Of a DNA stretch of 64,000 nt, positions 24,370-35,462 are shown one piece after another. The DNA lies in the NCBI GenBank assembly GCA_001599755.1, contig BCHX01000004.1, forward strand, positions 4,340,001 through 4,404,000, read 5' to 3'. Positions within the stretch are counted from its first letter, which is position 1. Each line of letters begins with the position of its first letter. A model generated the notes under the pieces. That model was not told where the DNA came from, ran no database searches, and was given only the letters and a program-made list of their open reading frames with translations. The position numbers and the translations under genes were made by a program. The DNA comes from Gliomastix tumulicola. Its lineage: Eukaryota > Ascomycota > Sordariomycetes > Hypocreales > Bionectriaceae.

Positions 24370-26661
24370 ATGAATCCGAATCACTATCCGCCTCGATTGA
24401 CGATCCCCGACAGCTCTGTCTCTCCAGCATCTACAACCGCAATTCAGACCGGCCGTCCGCCGCTATGGACTCCCTCGAGCATGCGGAAGATGTGCCGGCT
24501 CTACCTCTACACCACCCTGAAGATTGAGGAGATTCTGGACGTGGTCCATCGCCACCACAGTCACGAACCAATGCCTGGGTACGTTCAAGGCCTTACCTTT
24601 GGGTTTGCTTGCTGGTGTTGTGATTTGGACTTGAAGCTGATTGCGTCGTGTAGAAAGGACTCTGCCAACAAGAAACTCAGCGCTCTCCTCGACAAGCAAC
24701 CTCGCTGGCTCAGGCCTCTCGACGACCAAGACTTCTTCCGACGATGCAATCAGCTTGCCCTCTCCCCCGTACGAACCAGTACCCGTGTCGAATGGCCGAC
24801 TTCACGACCACACTCTGCCTCTGCCCCGCCCCCCTTCTCGTACGACGGATCGACGCCGATCAAGCAGGAGCGCGACGCCCACTCAGCGACCCTCGACGTT
24901 CCTCCTAACAGCGCATGGTCTTACAATCAAGATGACAGCCCCTCTTGGTCTGCGATGGGATGGGAGACTGAAGCTGGCCCAAGCAACTACGGAACCGCCC
25001 TAGGACACCATGGTCGTTCCATTTCTGCCGATTTCTACACTGGGGGCCACATGCTCTCGCGCCAGTCTACCAGAATGTCAACATCGACTGACCAGACCAC
25101 TGGTTCATTGGACCGAATCCTGAACAAGTACCCGGAGCCCTACATCCGTCTTGTGAGGAAGCTGGTCAAGCGATACACCGCCCCGATTGGTCTACGTGGG
25201 AGAAGTACCTCGCCAGCCTTCGATCTGTTTGCCCACCCTTCGTGGCTGAACGATGAGGATGCTGCTCCCAACTACAGCGTGCGACCTTTCCCTCTTCCCG
25301 GCGACTATCTCAACCTCGATAATCATGCCGCCCACCAGCAGCCTTGCTTTGAGCAGTCGGAGGAACATCAGAAGCGCTGGTGCATGTGCGAAGCCCTGAA
25401 GGAGCTTCACAATGCCTTGTGGGTTACGCCGAATGGCCCTACAGCCCTCGGCCATCGCATCATCAGCTGCGCACCGTCTGGTCCCGAGGAGTTCGGACTC
25501 AAGGATGCTTTTGGCAACACGCTTCTCCATCTCCTGGCTGCCCGTGGCAATATCGATGGCCTAGGGTTCTATCTGCAGCAAGAATTCGTCTCTCGGATCA
25601 TCAACCATCAGAACAGTGCTGGGCAGACGTTCCTTCACGTGCTCAACCTCCGGCAGGTGTATCCCGACGCCCTTTGCAGGATCCTTGAATGGCTCATCAT
25701 GACGGAGTACCTGGACGGCTCTAAGTTTGACTTCTCCTTGCGAGATCACTATGGAAGGACCTTTTTCCATGTGCTCCTTGCTGCCGACGAGCCAAGACAC
25801 AGCTTGGAGCCCATCTTGCAACGTTTTCGCCCACTGCTTTCAAGCAGCCGGGACGCATTCAACCTCACACCTTCGCCCTTCGACCCGACCCAGCAGAGCC
25901 AGCCCGCCGCCAACCCATCTTTCAAGCCAGAACCTCAGTTGTATCCTAACAACGACAACCCTACTATTGCCAAGGAGATCCGACTGATGCAAACCATCCA
26001 GCACTGCTGGCAATACCCCCGCCACGAGGACTCAGATGGCCGCAATGGGCTCCACTGCTTGGCTGCCGTTACCCTCAGCAAGACCAGCGTGGAGCTGAGG
26101 AACAAGTCCCCTTCACGGCCATCGCCGCCCCGCCGGAAGAAGAAGACTGAGAACCCAGAGGAGTTGCTTGATTCATCCAGCGAGCGGCTCAAGTCCCGCC
26201 TTGAGATGGCCGAGGTTCTCCTGAGCAGTGGTGTTGATCCTAACCACTACGATTCCTACGGCAACACTCCGCTCATGGCTTTCGTCGCCCAACTGCCCGA
26301 GGATGATGACTATCAGACCGGGCCCCAGATCCTTCAATTGCTTCTCCACCGGGGCGCCAACATCCATGCTCGCAACAGGGCTGGCGAGACAGCGCTGCAC
26401 ATTGCTGTGCGGTGTGGTCGCAAGCTTTCGGTCAAGGCTCTTCTTGAGCACCACGCCAACGTCCATGTCCGGGATGCTGCTGGTCGGAGTCTGCTTACTC
26501 TGGCGGATGTCAAGATGGAGACCAGCAGCGAGGTCGACCCTACTGAATACGCCCACTATGAAGCCTGCAGGGCTTATCTGAGCGGCGGCAAGGGCAATGC
26601 CGTGCAGGAGCCTTCCATCCTGCAGGAGTGGGCAGACAACCTCTTCCACGCAACATCATGA
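24370..26661 (+). CDS. Clr5-domain protein with ankyrin repeats
   Basis: Exons 24370-24578 and 24654-26661 give 738 residues. The 75-nt intron (GTACGT donor, TAG acceptor) is a multiple of three and lacks stops, so it can look coding. Removing it restores PGKDSANKKL in the Clr5 domain (about 35-95), together with MRKMCRLYLYTTLKIEEIL before it and LLDKQPRWLRP after it. The rest has a low-complexity linker, then ankyrin-type repeats: DAFGNTLLHLLAARGNIDGL, NSAGQTFLHVLNLRQ, DHYGRTFFHVLL, DSYGNTPLMAF, NRAGETALHIAVRCGRKLSV and DAAGRSLLTLA. A basic PSRPSPPRRKKK segment may be a nuclear signal. Clr5 is a putative DNA-binding domain named after fission yeast Clr5, so a nuclear regulatory role is inferred. 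The start is the first ATG in frame; an upstream exon cannot be excluded. Confidence 0.8.
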   Translation: MNPNHYPPRLTIPDSSVSPASTTAIQTGRPPLWTPSSMRKMCRLYLYTTLKIEEILDVVHRHHSHEPMPGYVQGLTFGFACWCCDLDLKLIASCRKDSANKKLSALLDKQPRWLRPLDDQDFFRRCNQLALSPVRTSTRVEWPTSRPHSASAPPPFSYDGSTPIKQERDAHSATLDVPPNSAWSYNQDDSPSWSAMGWETEAGPSNYGTALGHHGRSISADFYTGGHMLSRQSTRMSTSTDQTTGSLDRILNKYPEPYIRLVRKLVKRYTAPIGLRGRSTSPAFDLFAHPSWLNDEDAAPNYSVRPFPLPGDYLNLDNHAAHQQPCFEQSEEHQKRWCMCEALKELHNALWVTPNGPTALGHRIISCAPSGPEEFGLKDAFGNTLLHLLAARGNIDGLGFYLQQEFVSRIINHQNSAGQTFLHVLNLRQVYPDALCRILEWLIMTEYLDGSKFDFSLRDHYGRTFFHVLLAADEPRHSLEPILQRFRPLLSSSRDAFNLTPSPFDPTQQSQPAANPSFKPEPQLYPNNDNPTIAKEIRLMQTIQHCWQYPRHEDSDGRNGLHCLAAVTLSKTSVELRNKSPSRPSPPRRKKKTENPEELLDSSSERLKSRLEMAEVLLSSGVDPNHYDSYGNTPLMAFVAQLPEDDDYQTGPQILQLLLHRGANIHARNRAGETALHIAVRCGRKLSVKALLEHHANVHVRDAAGRSLLTLADVKMETSSEVDPTEYAHYEACRAYLSGGKGNAVQEPSILQEWADNLFHATS

Positions 26662-26916
26662 TACGTTCGCTTGACACCTCTCTGCTCTATCTGCCTCTTT
26701 CATCTGCTCTTGAGTGCGGCTTGCATAGAAGGTTATCGGAGTTTGTACTTTTTCGGATTTGCTTTTTCTTCGATTCTCTCGGACCTTGTTGATCAGCACA
26801 CTCAGATCGTCAGGGATCTTTTCAGTTCGGGTTTTACGGATACGATGTGCCAGTATAGTATAGGTGGTATCTTTTCTATCTCTCTATCTCTCTCTATCTC
26901 CTGTTCTTTTCTTTTC

Positions 26917-26963
<47 letters not shown>

Positions 26964-27275
26964 GGTGATGTGTTTACTCAAAAGTTGGCCAGGGCACTAC
27001 GGTTTTAGACGATACCTAGAGACAAGTCTCTTGTTTGATAGTTTCTTTCCATTTCTCATTTCGCATTTCTTATTTTCTCATCTCTCTCTGTGTCTGTTTC
27101 TTTCTTCTCTCTCTCATCTTCTTGACGAAGGTACGGATGTAATGGTAATGATAGAAACGCAGCGTTGATTACAGAGGGCTGGCCCCTCGATACTAATCTT
27201 AATCAAAACAAATCTTCCAGAACAAAGCTGTCGCTCACTACTACCAGAACAGACGAGGTCAAATCATGACGGGAT
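26662..27275. other. Convergent intergenic region, pyrimidine-rich
   Basis: It lies between the 3' ends of the Clr5-ankyrin gene and the dehydrogenase gene. It is dominated by T- and TC-rich sequence including the CT microsatellite. The open frame 26671-27168 is a translation of this simple sequence and not a gene. Confidence 0.6.
26921..26960. repeat. CT dinucleotide microsatellite (20 copies)
   Basis: An uninterrupted CT run of 40 bases, with further imperfect TCTC tracts on both sides. A likely polymorphic marker. Confidence 0.9.
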
Positions 27276-28345
27276 CTAGTACTTGAACTCCTGCCCAACC
27301 AGCTTCTCACTGAGTTTCCAAAGCTTCTCCGCATCGTAAATGTCTCGGGCCCAGGGCTTGTAGTCATCCTTCAAGGGGTCGGCAACACGGCTCTGGAGCA
27401 GATAGGTGCCATTGTGGTCTGTTTTATATGGTTAGCAGGCGTCCTTCGAGAAAGCTGTGGATATACAAAGAACATACCCTTCAGAGTCGGCTCAAAGGAG
27501 GCATACACCTTTGTCGCGGCGCCCTGCTCGTTGGTAAGGGCAGTATGGATCGCCAAGCCTTCACCAAAGCCCTCGGTGTTGCCCAGGAGCCGGTCCGCCG
27601 TCATCATGGTGAGAAAGTCGCTTGTCGGCTCGTTGGAGAAGTCGAGGTGCGCCGACAGCCCGGTCCCCATGATGAGCCCCGGGTGCAGGCTGAGCGCGAC
27701 CAGGCCCTTCTCCCCGCCGAGGAGGCGGGACAGCTGCAGGGCCATGAGCATGTTGGCCGTCTTGGACTGGCCGTAGGCGTACCACTTGTCGTAGGTGGCG
27801 CCGTCCTGCCAGTTGGCGTCGGCGAAGCGGATGGGGTGCAGGCGGTGGCCGCTGCTGGAGACGTTGACGACGCGGGGCGCGGGGCTGGCGAGGATCTTGG
27901 GCATGAGGAGGTTGGTGAGGAGGAAGTGGGCGAGGTGGTTGGCGGCGAACTGCGACTCGTAGCCGTCGGCGGACTTGGCGTAGGGCACGGCCATGATGCC
28001 CGCGCAGTTGACGAGGACGTCGATGGCGGGGACGTCGGGCCAGCCGTTCACCTCGGCGGCGGCGGCGCGCACGCTGTCGAGGCTGAGGAGGTCGACGACG
28101 ACCGTCTTGGTCTTGACGGACGGGTTCTTCTCGGCGATGGCCGCGGCCTCGGCGTCGAGCTTGGACGGGGTGCGGCCGGCGAGGATGAGGAGGGCCGGCG
28201 AGGCGGCGGCGAGGGCCTCGACGAAGGAGGCGCCGATGGAGCCTGGGGTGACGCCCGTGGTGAGGATGGTCTTGCCCTTGATGAGGGGGGCGTACTCGGC
28301 CACGAGGTCGGCGGCGGTGTTGAGCTCGGTCCAGGCGGGAGACAT
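27276..28345 (-). CDS. Short-chain dehydrogenase/reductase (retinol dehydrogenase-like)
   Basis: NAD(P)-dependent oxidoreductase of the SDR family. Exons 28345-27478 and 27418-27276 give 336 residues. The 59-nt intron has a GTATGT donor and an AACAG acceptor, and splicing restores LKDHNGTYLLQSR. Motifs are TGVTPGSIG (nucleotide binding, about 30-38, one residue longer than the common TGxxxGIG), NCAG (113-116), NVSSSG (catalytic Ser about 163-165) and YGQSK (Tyr191, Lys195). There is no signal peptide or membrane anchor. The long C-terminal half resembles the retinol dehydrogenase/WW-domain oxidoreductase-like fungal group; the substrate is unknown. It is transcribed divergently from SDA1, about 1 kb apart, with a TATA element 161 bases upstream. 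The plus-strand frame across it is a shadow. Confidence 0.88.
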
Positions 28346-28505
28346 GGTTGGTAGTTGAGTTGTCAAGATGGGACTTGGTGTAAGCGATTAAGGAAGAGAG
28401 CTGTGAAGCTGGTGATGGTTTGGTAGTGAGCTGTTGAGATGAGATGAGATGAGTTGAGCTGTTGATGGTGATGTCCTCTTGTCTGTTGGCGAGACTCACG
28501 GCGGC

Positions 28506-28513
28506 CTTATATA
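28506..28513 (-). promoter_or_regulatory. Candidate TATA element of the dehydrogenase gene
   Basis: TATATAAG on the minus strand, 161 bases upstream of the ATG at 28345. Spacing fits a leader of roughly 100-130 nt. Confidence 0.45.
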
Positions 28514-29361
28514 CTCATACTCGACTGGCCGCCGCCATCTCAGAGCACGTCCGCTCTCCGTGGCACCATCACCGTCATCCATCCTTGTCAGTGCTGTCTA
28601 AAGTCCGAATCCACAAGTCAAAGGAGATCCTCGGTTGAGGCTCAAGCTCGAAGAGTGTTAACCACGGCGGCGATCTCAACTCTCCAAGCCCGGGATTGGA
28701 GACCCTGATCGGATCTAAGGGTGGAAAAGCGGGTCTTGGCTGGCGTCAGCCATCAAAAGTGGAGATTCTGGGGATTCAGAAGCATCAGCACAGCATCAGC
28801 CAGAGCGTCAGCATCAGCATCTGGAGGCCATGTCTTGCAGCTATCGCCGAGCGTCGGTATGTGAGTGATACAGAATAGATTACTAAATATGGGTATGTTG
28901 CAACTCGCATTGGCTCTTCAGGTATCTCGTGTGTTTCACTGCGGCACTAAAGTCGTGTACATACGCTCCAAAGTCCGGATTCGACGTTGATGACCAATGC
29001 CGGCTGTGTTTCGCTAGGCTTTTTGTGTGCGTGGTGTGCATGCGATCTGAAGGGTTGGCTTTGGCGATGGGCTGTTGCGGTGTCGTCTGACAATTGGTCA
29101 ATCGGCCCAACTTACCTCTCGGTAGATTGGAGGCCGAACTTGCCCGGAATTTCACTTAAACCCATGGTTTTGGAGGTGAGGTTTGGGGAGTGGATGATTA
29201 CCTAATCCCAAGTTGACCACAGTGGGTGGGGCTTATCGCATCTTATCGATCTTATCGCCATCACATTTTCCAAAATTTCTTTTGCACCGCGACTTGTCTC
29301 CCCGCCACTTACCAGGTGTCTGAGAGTTTCTAGAGCAATTGCCCACCAACACCGGGACAAT
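28514..29361. other. Divergent promoter region between the dehydrogenase and SDA1 genes
   Basis: Intergenic DNA containing both promoters. No gene is supported; GCATCAG repeats occur near 28779-28822. No obvious TATA precedes SDA1, in keeping with a housekeeping ribosome-biogenesis gene. Confidence 0.4.
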
Positions 29362-31657
29362 ATGCCGAAACGAAAGGTCGCAGCGCTCGAGAAGATCGAT
29401 GCCGACTTGTACGTCTCGTCGCCCCCCTTCTTCAACTCCCTGCAAATGCCCCTGCTGACCGTCGCAAAGTGCGAGCCTCCAGTACAAGATCCGGAGAGAT
29501 CCCAAGTCCTACATCGATGACTTCCGACGGCAATGGGACCAGTACGAGTCCCAGCGTGAGATCTTCCTAGTCGCGCCGTCCACCGCCTCCGCCGAGCAGA
29601 CACAGTCCTTCCACGACCTCATCGACCTCATCGCGCACGTCGCCGACTGCTACCCCGAGGAGACTCGTGACTTTCCCGAAGACCTGAAGACCATTCTCTC
29701 CCAGCACCATGCCTCGATCAGCCACGAGCTCAGGGACAAGATTGTGGGGAGTTTGGTCCTGCTCCGCCGCAAGGAGGTCATTGACTCAGCCAATGTCCTG
29801 ACGAGCCTCTTCCCTATCCTCGTCGCTTCTGCGAGCAAGTCCTTCCGCAGCGTGCTCTTCGGGAAGATCCTGAGCGACATGCGGGACTCGAACACCAAGA
29901 CCATCAACCACCCACTCAACCGCACTGTCCAGACCGTACTATACAACCTTGTCACCGCGGACCGGTCGTCGCCTAGAGCTATCTGGGCCGTCAAGCTGAC
30001 GCGGGAGCTCTGGAAGAGGCAGATCTGGACAGACTCGAAGCCCGTGGACGTCATGAAGGAAGCATGCCTGTCGGACAACGAGAAGGTAGTCATTTCCGCC
30101 GTGCGATTCTTCCTCGGCGGCGACAAGGAGCGCGAGGAGATGGAGGACGAGAGCAGCGACGAGGAGGTCGACCTCTCCAAGATCAGGCACCAGATCGGCA
30201 TCAACAAGAAGACCAAGAAGCAGAAGAAGGCGTACGACAAGGCGGTGACCAAGCTTCACAAGGACGAAAGGAAGAAGAACAAGCCTCATCCGCTCAACTT
30301 CTCGGCGCTCCACTTGCTGCACGATCCTCAGAGCTTCGCGGAGCAGCTCTTCTCCAAGCATCTCCAGAACAACAAGACGAAACTTGCGCTGGATACGAAA
30401 CTTTTGGTGGTTGGGCTGGTGACGCGTCTCGTTGGCCTGCACAAGCTCACGATTGTCAGCCTTTACTCCTGGTTCATCAAGTTCCTCACGCCGAAGCAGC
30501 AGTCGGTCACGTCCTTCCTTGCCTCCCTGGCCCAGGGCACACATAATCTCGTCCCTCCGGATGCTTTGGAACCGCTTCTTCAGAAGATTGCCAACGAATT
30601 TGTGTCAGAAGCATCAGCTAACGAAGTCGCCGCGGCGGGTCTCAACTCCATCCGTGAGATCTGCGCCCGCCAGCCCCTCGCCATGACGGACACGTTACTG
30701 CAGGATCTGGTGCAATACCGGAAGAGTAAGGACAAGGGAGTCATGATGGCGGCGAAGGGTCTCCTATCACTATACCGTGAAGTCGACCCGGAGCTGCTGC
30801 AGAGGAAGGATCGTGGCAAGGATGCCAGCATCGGTCTTAAGAGTGGCTCTCTGGGCAAGGCCAAGTTCGGCGAGGAGGCAGCGGGTGGCATCGAAGGACT
30901 GGAGCTTCTGGCAAAATGGAAAGAAGAGGAGAAGAAGAGGAAACGTTTGGAGAAGGGCCTGCCCGAGACCGCAGGCAGCGATGAAGAGGACGAGGACGGC
31001 TCCGACTCCGACGAGTGGGAGGTTGACTCGGACGACAGCAGTGACTCTGGCGGCTGGATCAACGTCAGTGACGATGAGGATGAAGCTCCCGCATTGAAGA
31101 AGCGGAAGTCAGGCGATGACGACGAGGACGAGAAGGAAGATGACGAGGACAAAGAGAACGAAGAAGCCGTCATGGAACGTCTCGCAAAACTCGCCACGAC
31201 AACCGTCCTCACCCCGGCCGACCTCGCCAAACTCCAGGAACTCCGCGCCGCCGCCGCCCTCGACAACGCCCTCGGCGGCAAGCGACGCCGCCAGGCGGCC
31301 GAGAACGGCAACAAGGGCAGCAACACCACGCGCCACCTCGACGACGCCGTGACGGCCGAGAACATCGAGGCGCCGGCGCGGCTGCGCAAGCTGACCAAGG
31401 AGGAGAAGGTGGCGCTCGCCAAGGAGGGCAAGCCGCTGCGCGAGGAGCACAAGAGCACGCAGGCGATCCGCAAGTCCAAGAAGGAGGCCGAGGGCAAGAG
31501 CACGAGCAACCGCGAGAAGCAGCGCAAGAAGAACTTCCTCATGACGCTGGGCAAGGCCAAGAGCAAGCAGAAGAGGAGTCTTGTCGAGACGAGGAAGGTG
31601 CTCAGGGGCCATGTGGAGAGGAGTACGAGAGGTGGGAGGAGGAGGAATGGTATGTAG
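29362..31657 (+). CDS. SDA1: SDA1, 60S ribosomal subunit biogenesis/export protein
   Basis: Nuclear protein needed for maturation and export of pre-60S ribosomes and for passing G1/Start in yeast. Exons 29362-29408 and 29470-31657 give 744 residues, near the yeast length of about 767. After a short basic start (MPKRKVAALEKIDAD) the spliced frame reads LQYKIRRDPKSYIDDFRRQW and continues with FLVAPSTAS, LIDLIAHVADCYPE and LRDKIVGSLVLLRRKEVIDS, the conserved N-terminal SDA1 region. The middle matches the SDA1 domain (HPLNFSALHLLHDPQSFAEQ). An acidic Asp/Glu/Ser tract follows at about 410-520, then a strongly basic tail ending RSTRGGRRRNGM, likely for nuclear and ribosome binding. A second acceptor six bases downstream (exon from 29476) would remove two residues in frame. 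Confidence 0.93.
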
Positions 31658-32631
31658 ATAGATTTATTGATGGTACTAATGAAGATTTTTACGATGAGTT
31701 ATCTTACGTCTCAGGAGGAGCCGGATGCCTTGCCGTCATCGACGAGTAGGGAGGCGAGAGTCTGCTTGATGTCTGTCTCCCCCTTAGGGATGGGGTGTGA
31801 TGAGAAGGTGCACTGCCTGCGCTATGCATACTTAGTTTATGCTGCTCTCTAAGAGAGATACGAAAGATGAGGACAATGTAGGGCTCTTTGATTCGAAGAT
31901 TAGATACCTAGAGTCTGTGAGGCATTCTATAGTGGTCAGCTAGCAGCAGCTCAAGGGGCAGGTTAGCCGTCCAAGGCTAAACTTTTAGACAATTTCAATA
32001 ACTCTGACTTGGAGGACATCTGGCTCCGCCACCGTGAATATTGGCGCGCTCTTGTCGGTTGGCATATGAAGCGTCTTGATCATAACACTGCCCTAACTCG
32101 GCACTGCCAGTCGCGAGACGCATATTGAGGGCCTCCGGTGGAATGAAACTGTTCAGACCATGAGACGGTGTGGATTTTCGTTTCTATTTCACTGTTTTCG
32201 GCCTGTAACCCTGCCCTGGGGTCGCTTTGGGGATAGCCTAGGTGGCCTAGGTGAGTTCTGTCTCGCCTGTTCATCATGTTCTAGTTAGTGGACAGGACAA
32301 AGAGCACACAATCCCATTATTCTAGACCCCGGCCCCCTCATGAAGTTGAGGGAAAGATGCCAAGGTGTGTCGAGCTCGCCACCTTTGGGCGCCGCATCCA
32401 TAGAACCAGACGGCGCTCACTCATGAAAAGGTCACTCCCTACCCGACCAACAAGTGAGCTGCCAGGAAGTTGAAACCGAAGTCCCCGGTGTGTTGAAATT
32501 CAGAATTTCATGATAACGCAGCGCTCGCTAAATTACCCCGGACCCGCTCTCTTGGAGAAATAATCTGCTGGGCGTGATGGCGGGCGCAGGGGAGTGACGG
32601 TTGGGGATGGCCTCACAGCCAATCGTTTGAC

Positions 32632-33108
32632 CACGTGCCCTCGTCCAGCTCGCTCTTTGGCTCCCAGGCGTTGACAACCCCCCTAGACTTTTAGGAGTAA
32701 CGGTCCCCCCCCCCCCCGGGAAGATGCGAGTTTGACAGCGAGGGATCTGAGAAGCCCTGCAGATTTGGCAGATCTCCCGTGGATTAGCTGCGGGCGATGG
32801 TGAACCTCACCTCATGTCTTGGTGATGGTGTGCAAGGCTGCGCAGTGTCAACATGCACCGCACGTGCACACAATTAATGGACATATATTGCATTATCGAA
32901 TTCTATTTTACATCCTGTTGCTACTTCTCTATTTCATGGATGTTATTATTAGCAGACTACTCCGGAACTCCCAGTTGCAGACAGTCTGGCAACATCGCCG
33001 GTATCCAAATACACCTCCCCGTCTTCACACAATTCATCAGCCAATCACTCACCACCTGGAGATGCCACGCAAGATCCATCATCAACGTCGCATCAAACGC
33101 ATCACGTG
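32632..33108. promoter_or_regulatory. Cluster of three CACGTG E-boxes
   Basis: CACGTG occurs at 32632-32637, 32861-32866 and 33103-33108, three copies in under 480 bases, 2.4-2.8 kb upstream of the pho-4-like ATG. In Neurospora the bHLH factor NUC-1 binds CACGTG upstream of pho-4. The distance is large, so linkage to this gene is an inference. Confidence 0.3.
32705..32717. repeat. Poly-C homopolymer (13 C)
   Basis: A run of 13 C on the plus strand in the intergenic region after SDA1. Confidence 0.85.
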
Positions 33109-34785
33109 CATGAGCGGCCTGCCCTCGCCTCCCTGTTCCGGCACTTAGTATCTGCCGGTAATTGACCCATCGGTCCGCCCACAAGCCGACACGATGAAAC
33201 GCGCCCTGGGCCGGCGACAATCCCTCATTGAATCATGAAGCAACTCACTGCGTTGCGCGTCCCCCTTCCCGTGACTGCAGCGTCGATCTCCCTATCTCTC
33301 CTTCCGAAGTGGCGCACGCGCCCAATCCCGCCGCCCCCTGTCCGGGAGGCAGCCAGTGCACCTGCAAGTAGTAGAGAATACGTGTGCAGTCTCCGCGAAA
33401 CGCATGACTTGACACGGGCAGCTGCTGCGTACTAGCACGCTTCTCTCGTCGCACCAATGCCCAGTGGCGGGAGCTTTGGGGCCTCGCGTTTCGCTACGTT
33501 GCAGCGGCGCCGGCGAATGATCAGCAGCGCAGTGTGCGCTTTGTCGCTCGAGCGTCGTTGCGTGCATTCGTCATGGGCTGTTGCACGGGCGACAGGCTAG
33601 CTTCGTCATCTGCAGATCGGGAGGGATTGGTCCTCGGCACAGTAATACACGCTCTCGACAAAAAGAAAATTACGCTGCGGTTGCTGCGGCTGCACTGATA
33701 ATAAATCTGGGCAGTGGAAATGCACACTTTGGCAGTACTCCTGCAGCTGCTTCCAGTCTAGAACCGATATCGATATCGATTTATCTAAGACAAAAACACC
33801 AACGGTAAGGGCCGAAGACGGTGACGACACAAACAACAAGCGCATCTTACAGGGGAAAAGCTCCAAATCTGCGTCAGGTCTCCGCCCAATCAAGGCTCTG
33901 AGACGCACAACGTGTGTCAAGGCCAGCGTCCCATTGGTCGCAGATCTTTCTTTAGAGTCCCCGAGGCCGAGATCTGCCGCAATCTGACAAGCGTCAAAAG
34001 TCCTCGAAACTCGGCGCCTTTTTTTTTTCTCTCTCTCTTCTCCGCCTGTTTCCCCCCCTCCCTTGCTTCGAAACGGACTAGGGGGTTTCTTTTTTCCCTT
34101 TTTCTAGCCGGCTTCTGTCTCGCCCGGCTCTTAACGTTGTTTTTAGAGTTAATGACCGTGGCGATCCGTGTCTGGGAGCCCTGATGGGTCAAGTCACTCA
34201 CTCACTCCCTCATCATGGAGGTCTTGACTTAAGCTTGATTCGGGTCGGGCGATAAACAGTGTCCGTACGCGGGAGGGATTGTCGTCTCCATTGCCTCTCT
34301 GTCTCTGTGACTTCCAGTGACGGCCACCCATGCCACCACACCTTTTTTAGAATTTTCGATCCGCTGGGACAATCCCTGCTCGGGATCGACCCCAATCAGC
34401 GAGGGGCTGGCGAAGGCTTTTTTGCGTTTTGCCTCCCCACGCCTCGAGAGATCAGGCAAGCTTCGGTGGAAATGACTCCAGCTCGAGTCTCAAGAAGGGG
34501 GGAGGGGGCCAGGGAAGCTCCGACTGAAGACGATAGTTGACAGTTCTAGTGTACGATCGAGAGTCTCACTCGTCGAGAGGGGGGGGCGCGTGTCTCAACG
34601 TCCAGCACGGTGCAAAAATCCTGTGAGAGAGCCCCATTGTGCCACCGCTCGCAGACGTTGACGCTCAAGTGACATCTGCTGGCGGCGTTCGGGGTGGACT
34701 CCAGGTGGGTAAAACAGGCCATCCAAGCCCAAGGAAAACGAGTCGTGTGCCCTCTTCCCTACTCCGGCAGGTCCCCTGTTCTCTT

Positions 34786-34805
34786 CCCCCCCCCCCCCCC
34801 CCANN
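34786..34805. repeat. Poly-C homopolymer with ambiguous bases
   Basis: A run of 17 C followed by A and two N. The unresolved bases directly beside the homopolymer show that assembly or base calling failed here, so the true length is unknown. Confidence 0.85.
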
Positions 34806-35462
34806 CGTCGACGGAGAAAGAGACAGACATGGAGCAGGGGCTGACTACTAGGGCGGGCAACGGGGACCTCCTCGAGGGGCAACTTGGATGTACCTCTCCA
34901 GTTGGAGGATATGACACGATGTTATTATATGGCAGACGGTATACTTTTTTCTTTTTCCCTCGTCTGGGGGGCTGGGCCAACCGCGGCTGAGGCTTGTCTA
35001 AGCTTTCCACAAACCTCCTCGCCCCCCCCCAATATTAAAATTCTTGTCCTCGCTCTCCCTCCTCATCCTCCTCCTCCTCCCCTCCCTCTCTTACTTCTCT
35101 CTCACTTCCCCAGGTTTCTCCCACATCTCTCTTCGGTCGAGGCTGCTTCGATTAGCTCTGACTTGTCTCTCCGAACTCTATTGTTTCGTTGCTTCTGGGG
35201 AGCTCTCTCTTGAGGAGACACATAGCTCATCTCGTCTGCTTCGGGCAATCGCACAGGCGACTGTCCAACGCGAGTTTCTCTCTCTCTCTCTACACCGCTT
35301 CCGGCTCGCAATTTGAGTCTCAGACACTCGGCAGTGTATGACTATCTAGACGTGGTTTCCCTCCATTGGCCACTCGTCTTCTCTTGATTCTCATCTCTTT
35401 CAACGTCCATCTTCACATCAACTCCTTTCAGCCGCCACAGGCAGCTCCCAGCCTCGCCTGTC

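Larger units (their letters stand above)
31658..35462. other. 3.8 kb region upstream of the phosphate permease
   Basis: No gene could be supported. It contains three CACGTG sites (32632, 32861, 33103), C-runs at 32705-32717 and 34786-34802, and two unresolved bases at 34804-34805. A long pyrimidine-rich stretch from about 35040 to 35300 is likely the transcription-start zone and leader of the permease gene. Weak open frames at 32819-33220 on both strands lack motifs. Confidence 0.45.

Noticed and set aside
26671..27168. 165-codon plus-strand frame
   Set aside because: Ser/Leu/Phe translation of pyrimidine-rich microsatellite DNA in the 3' flank.
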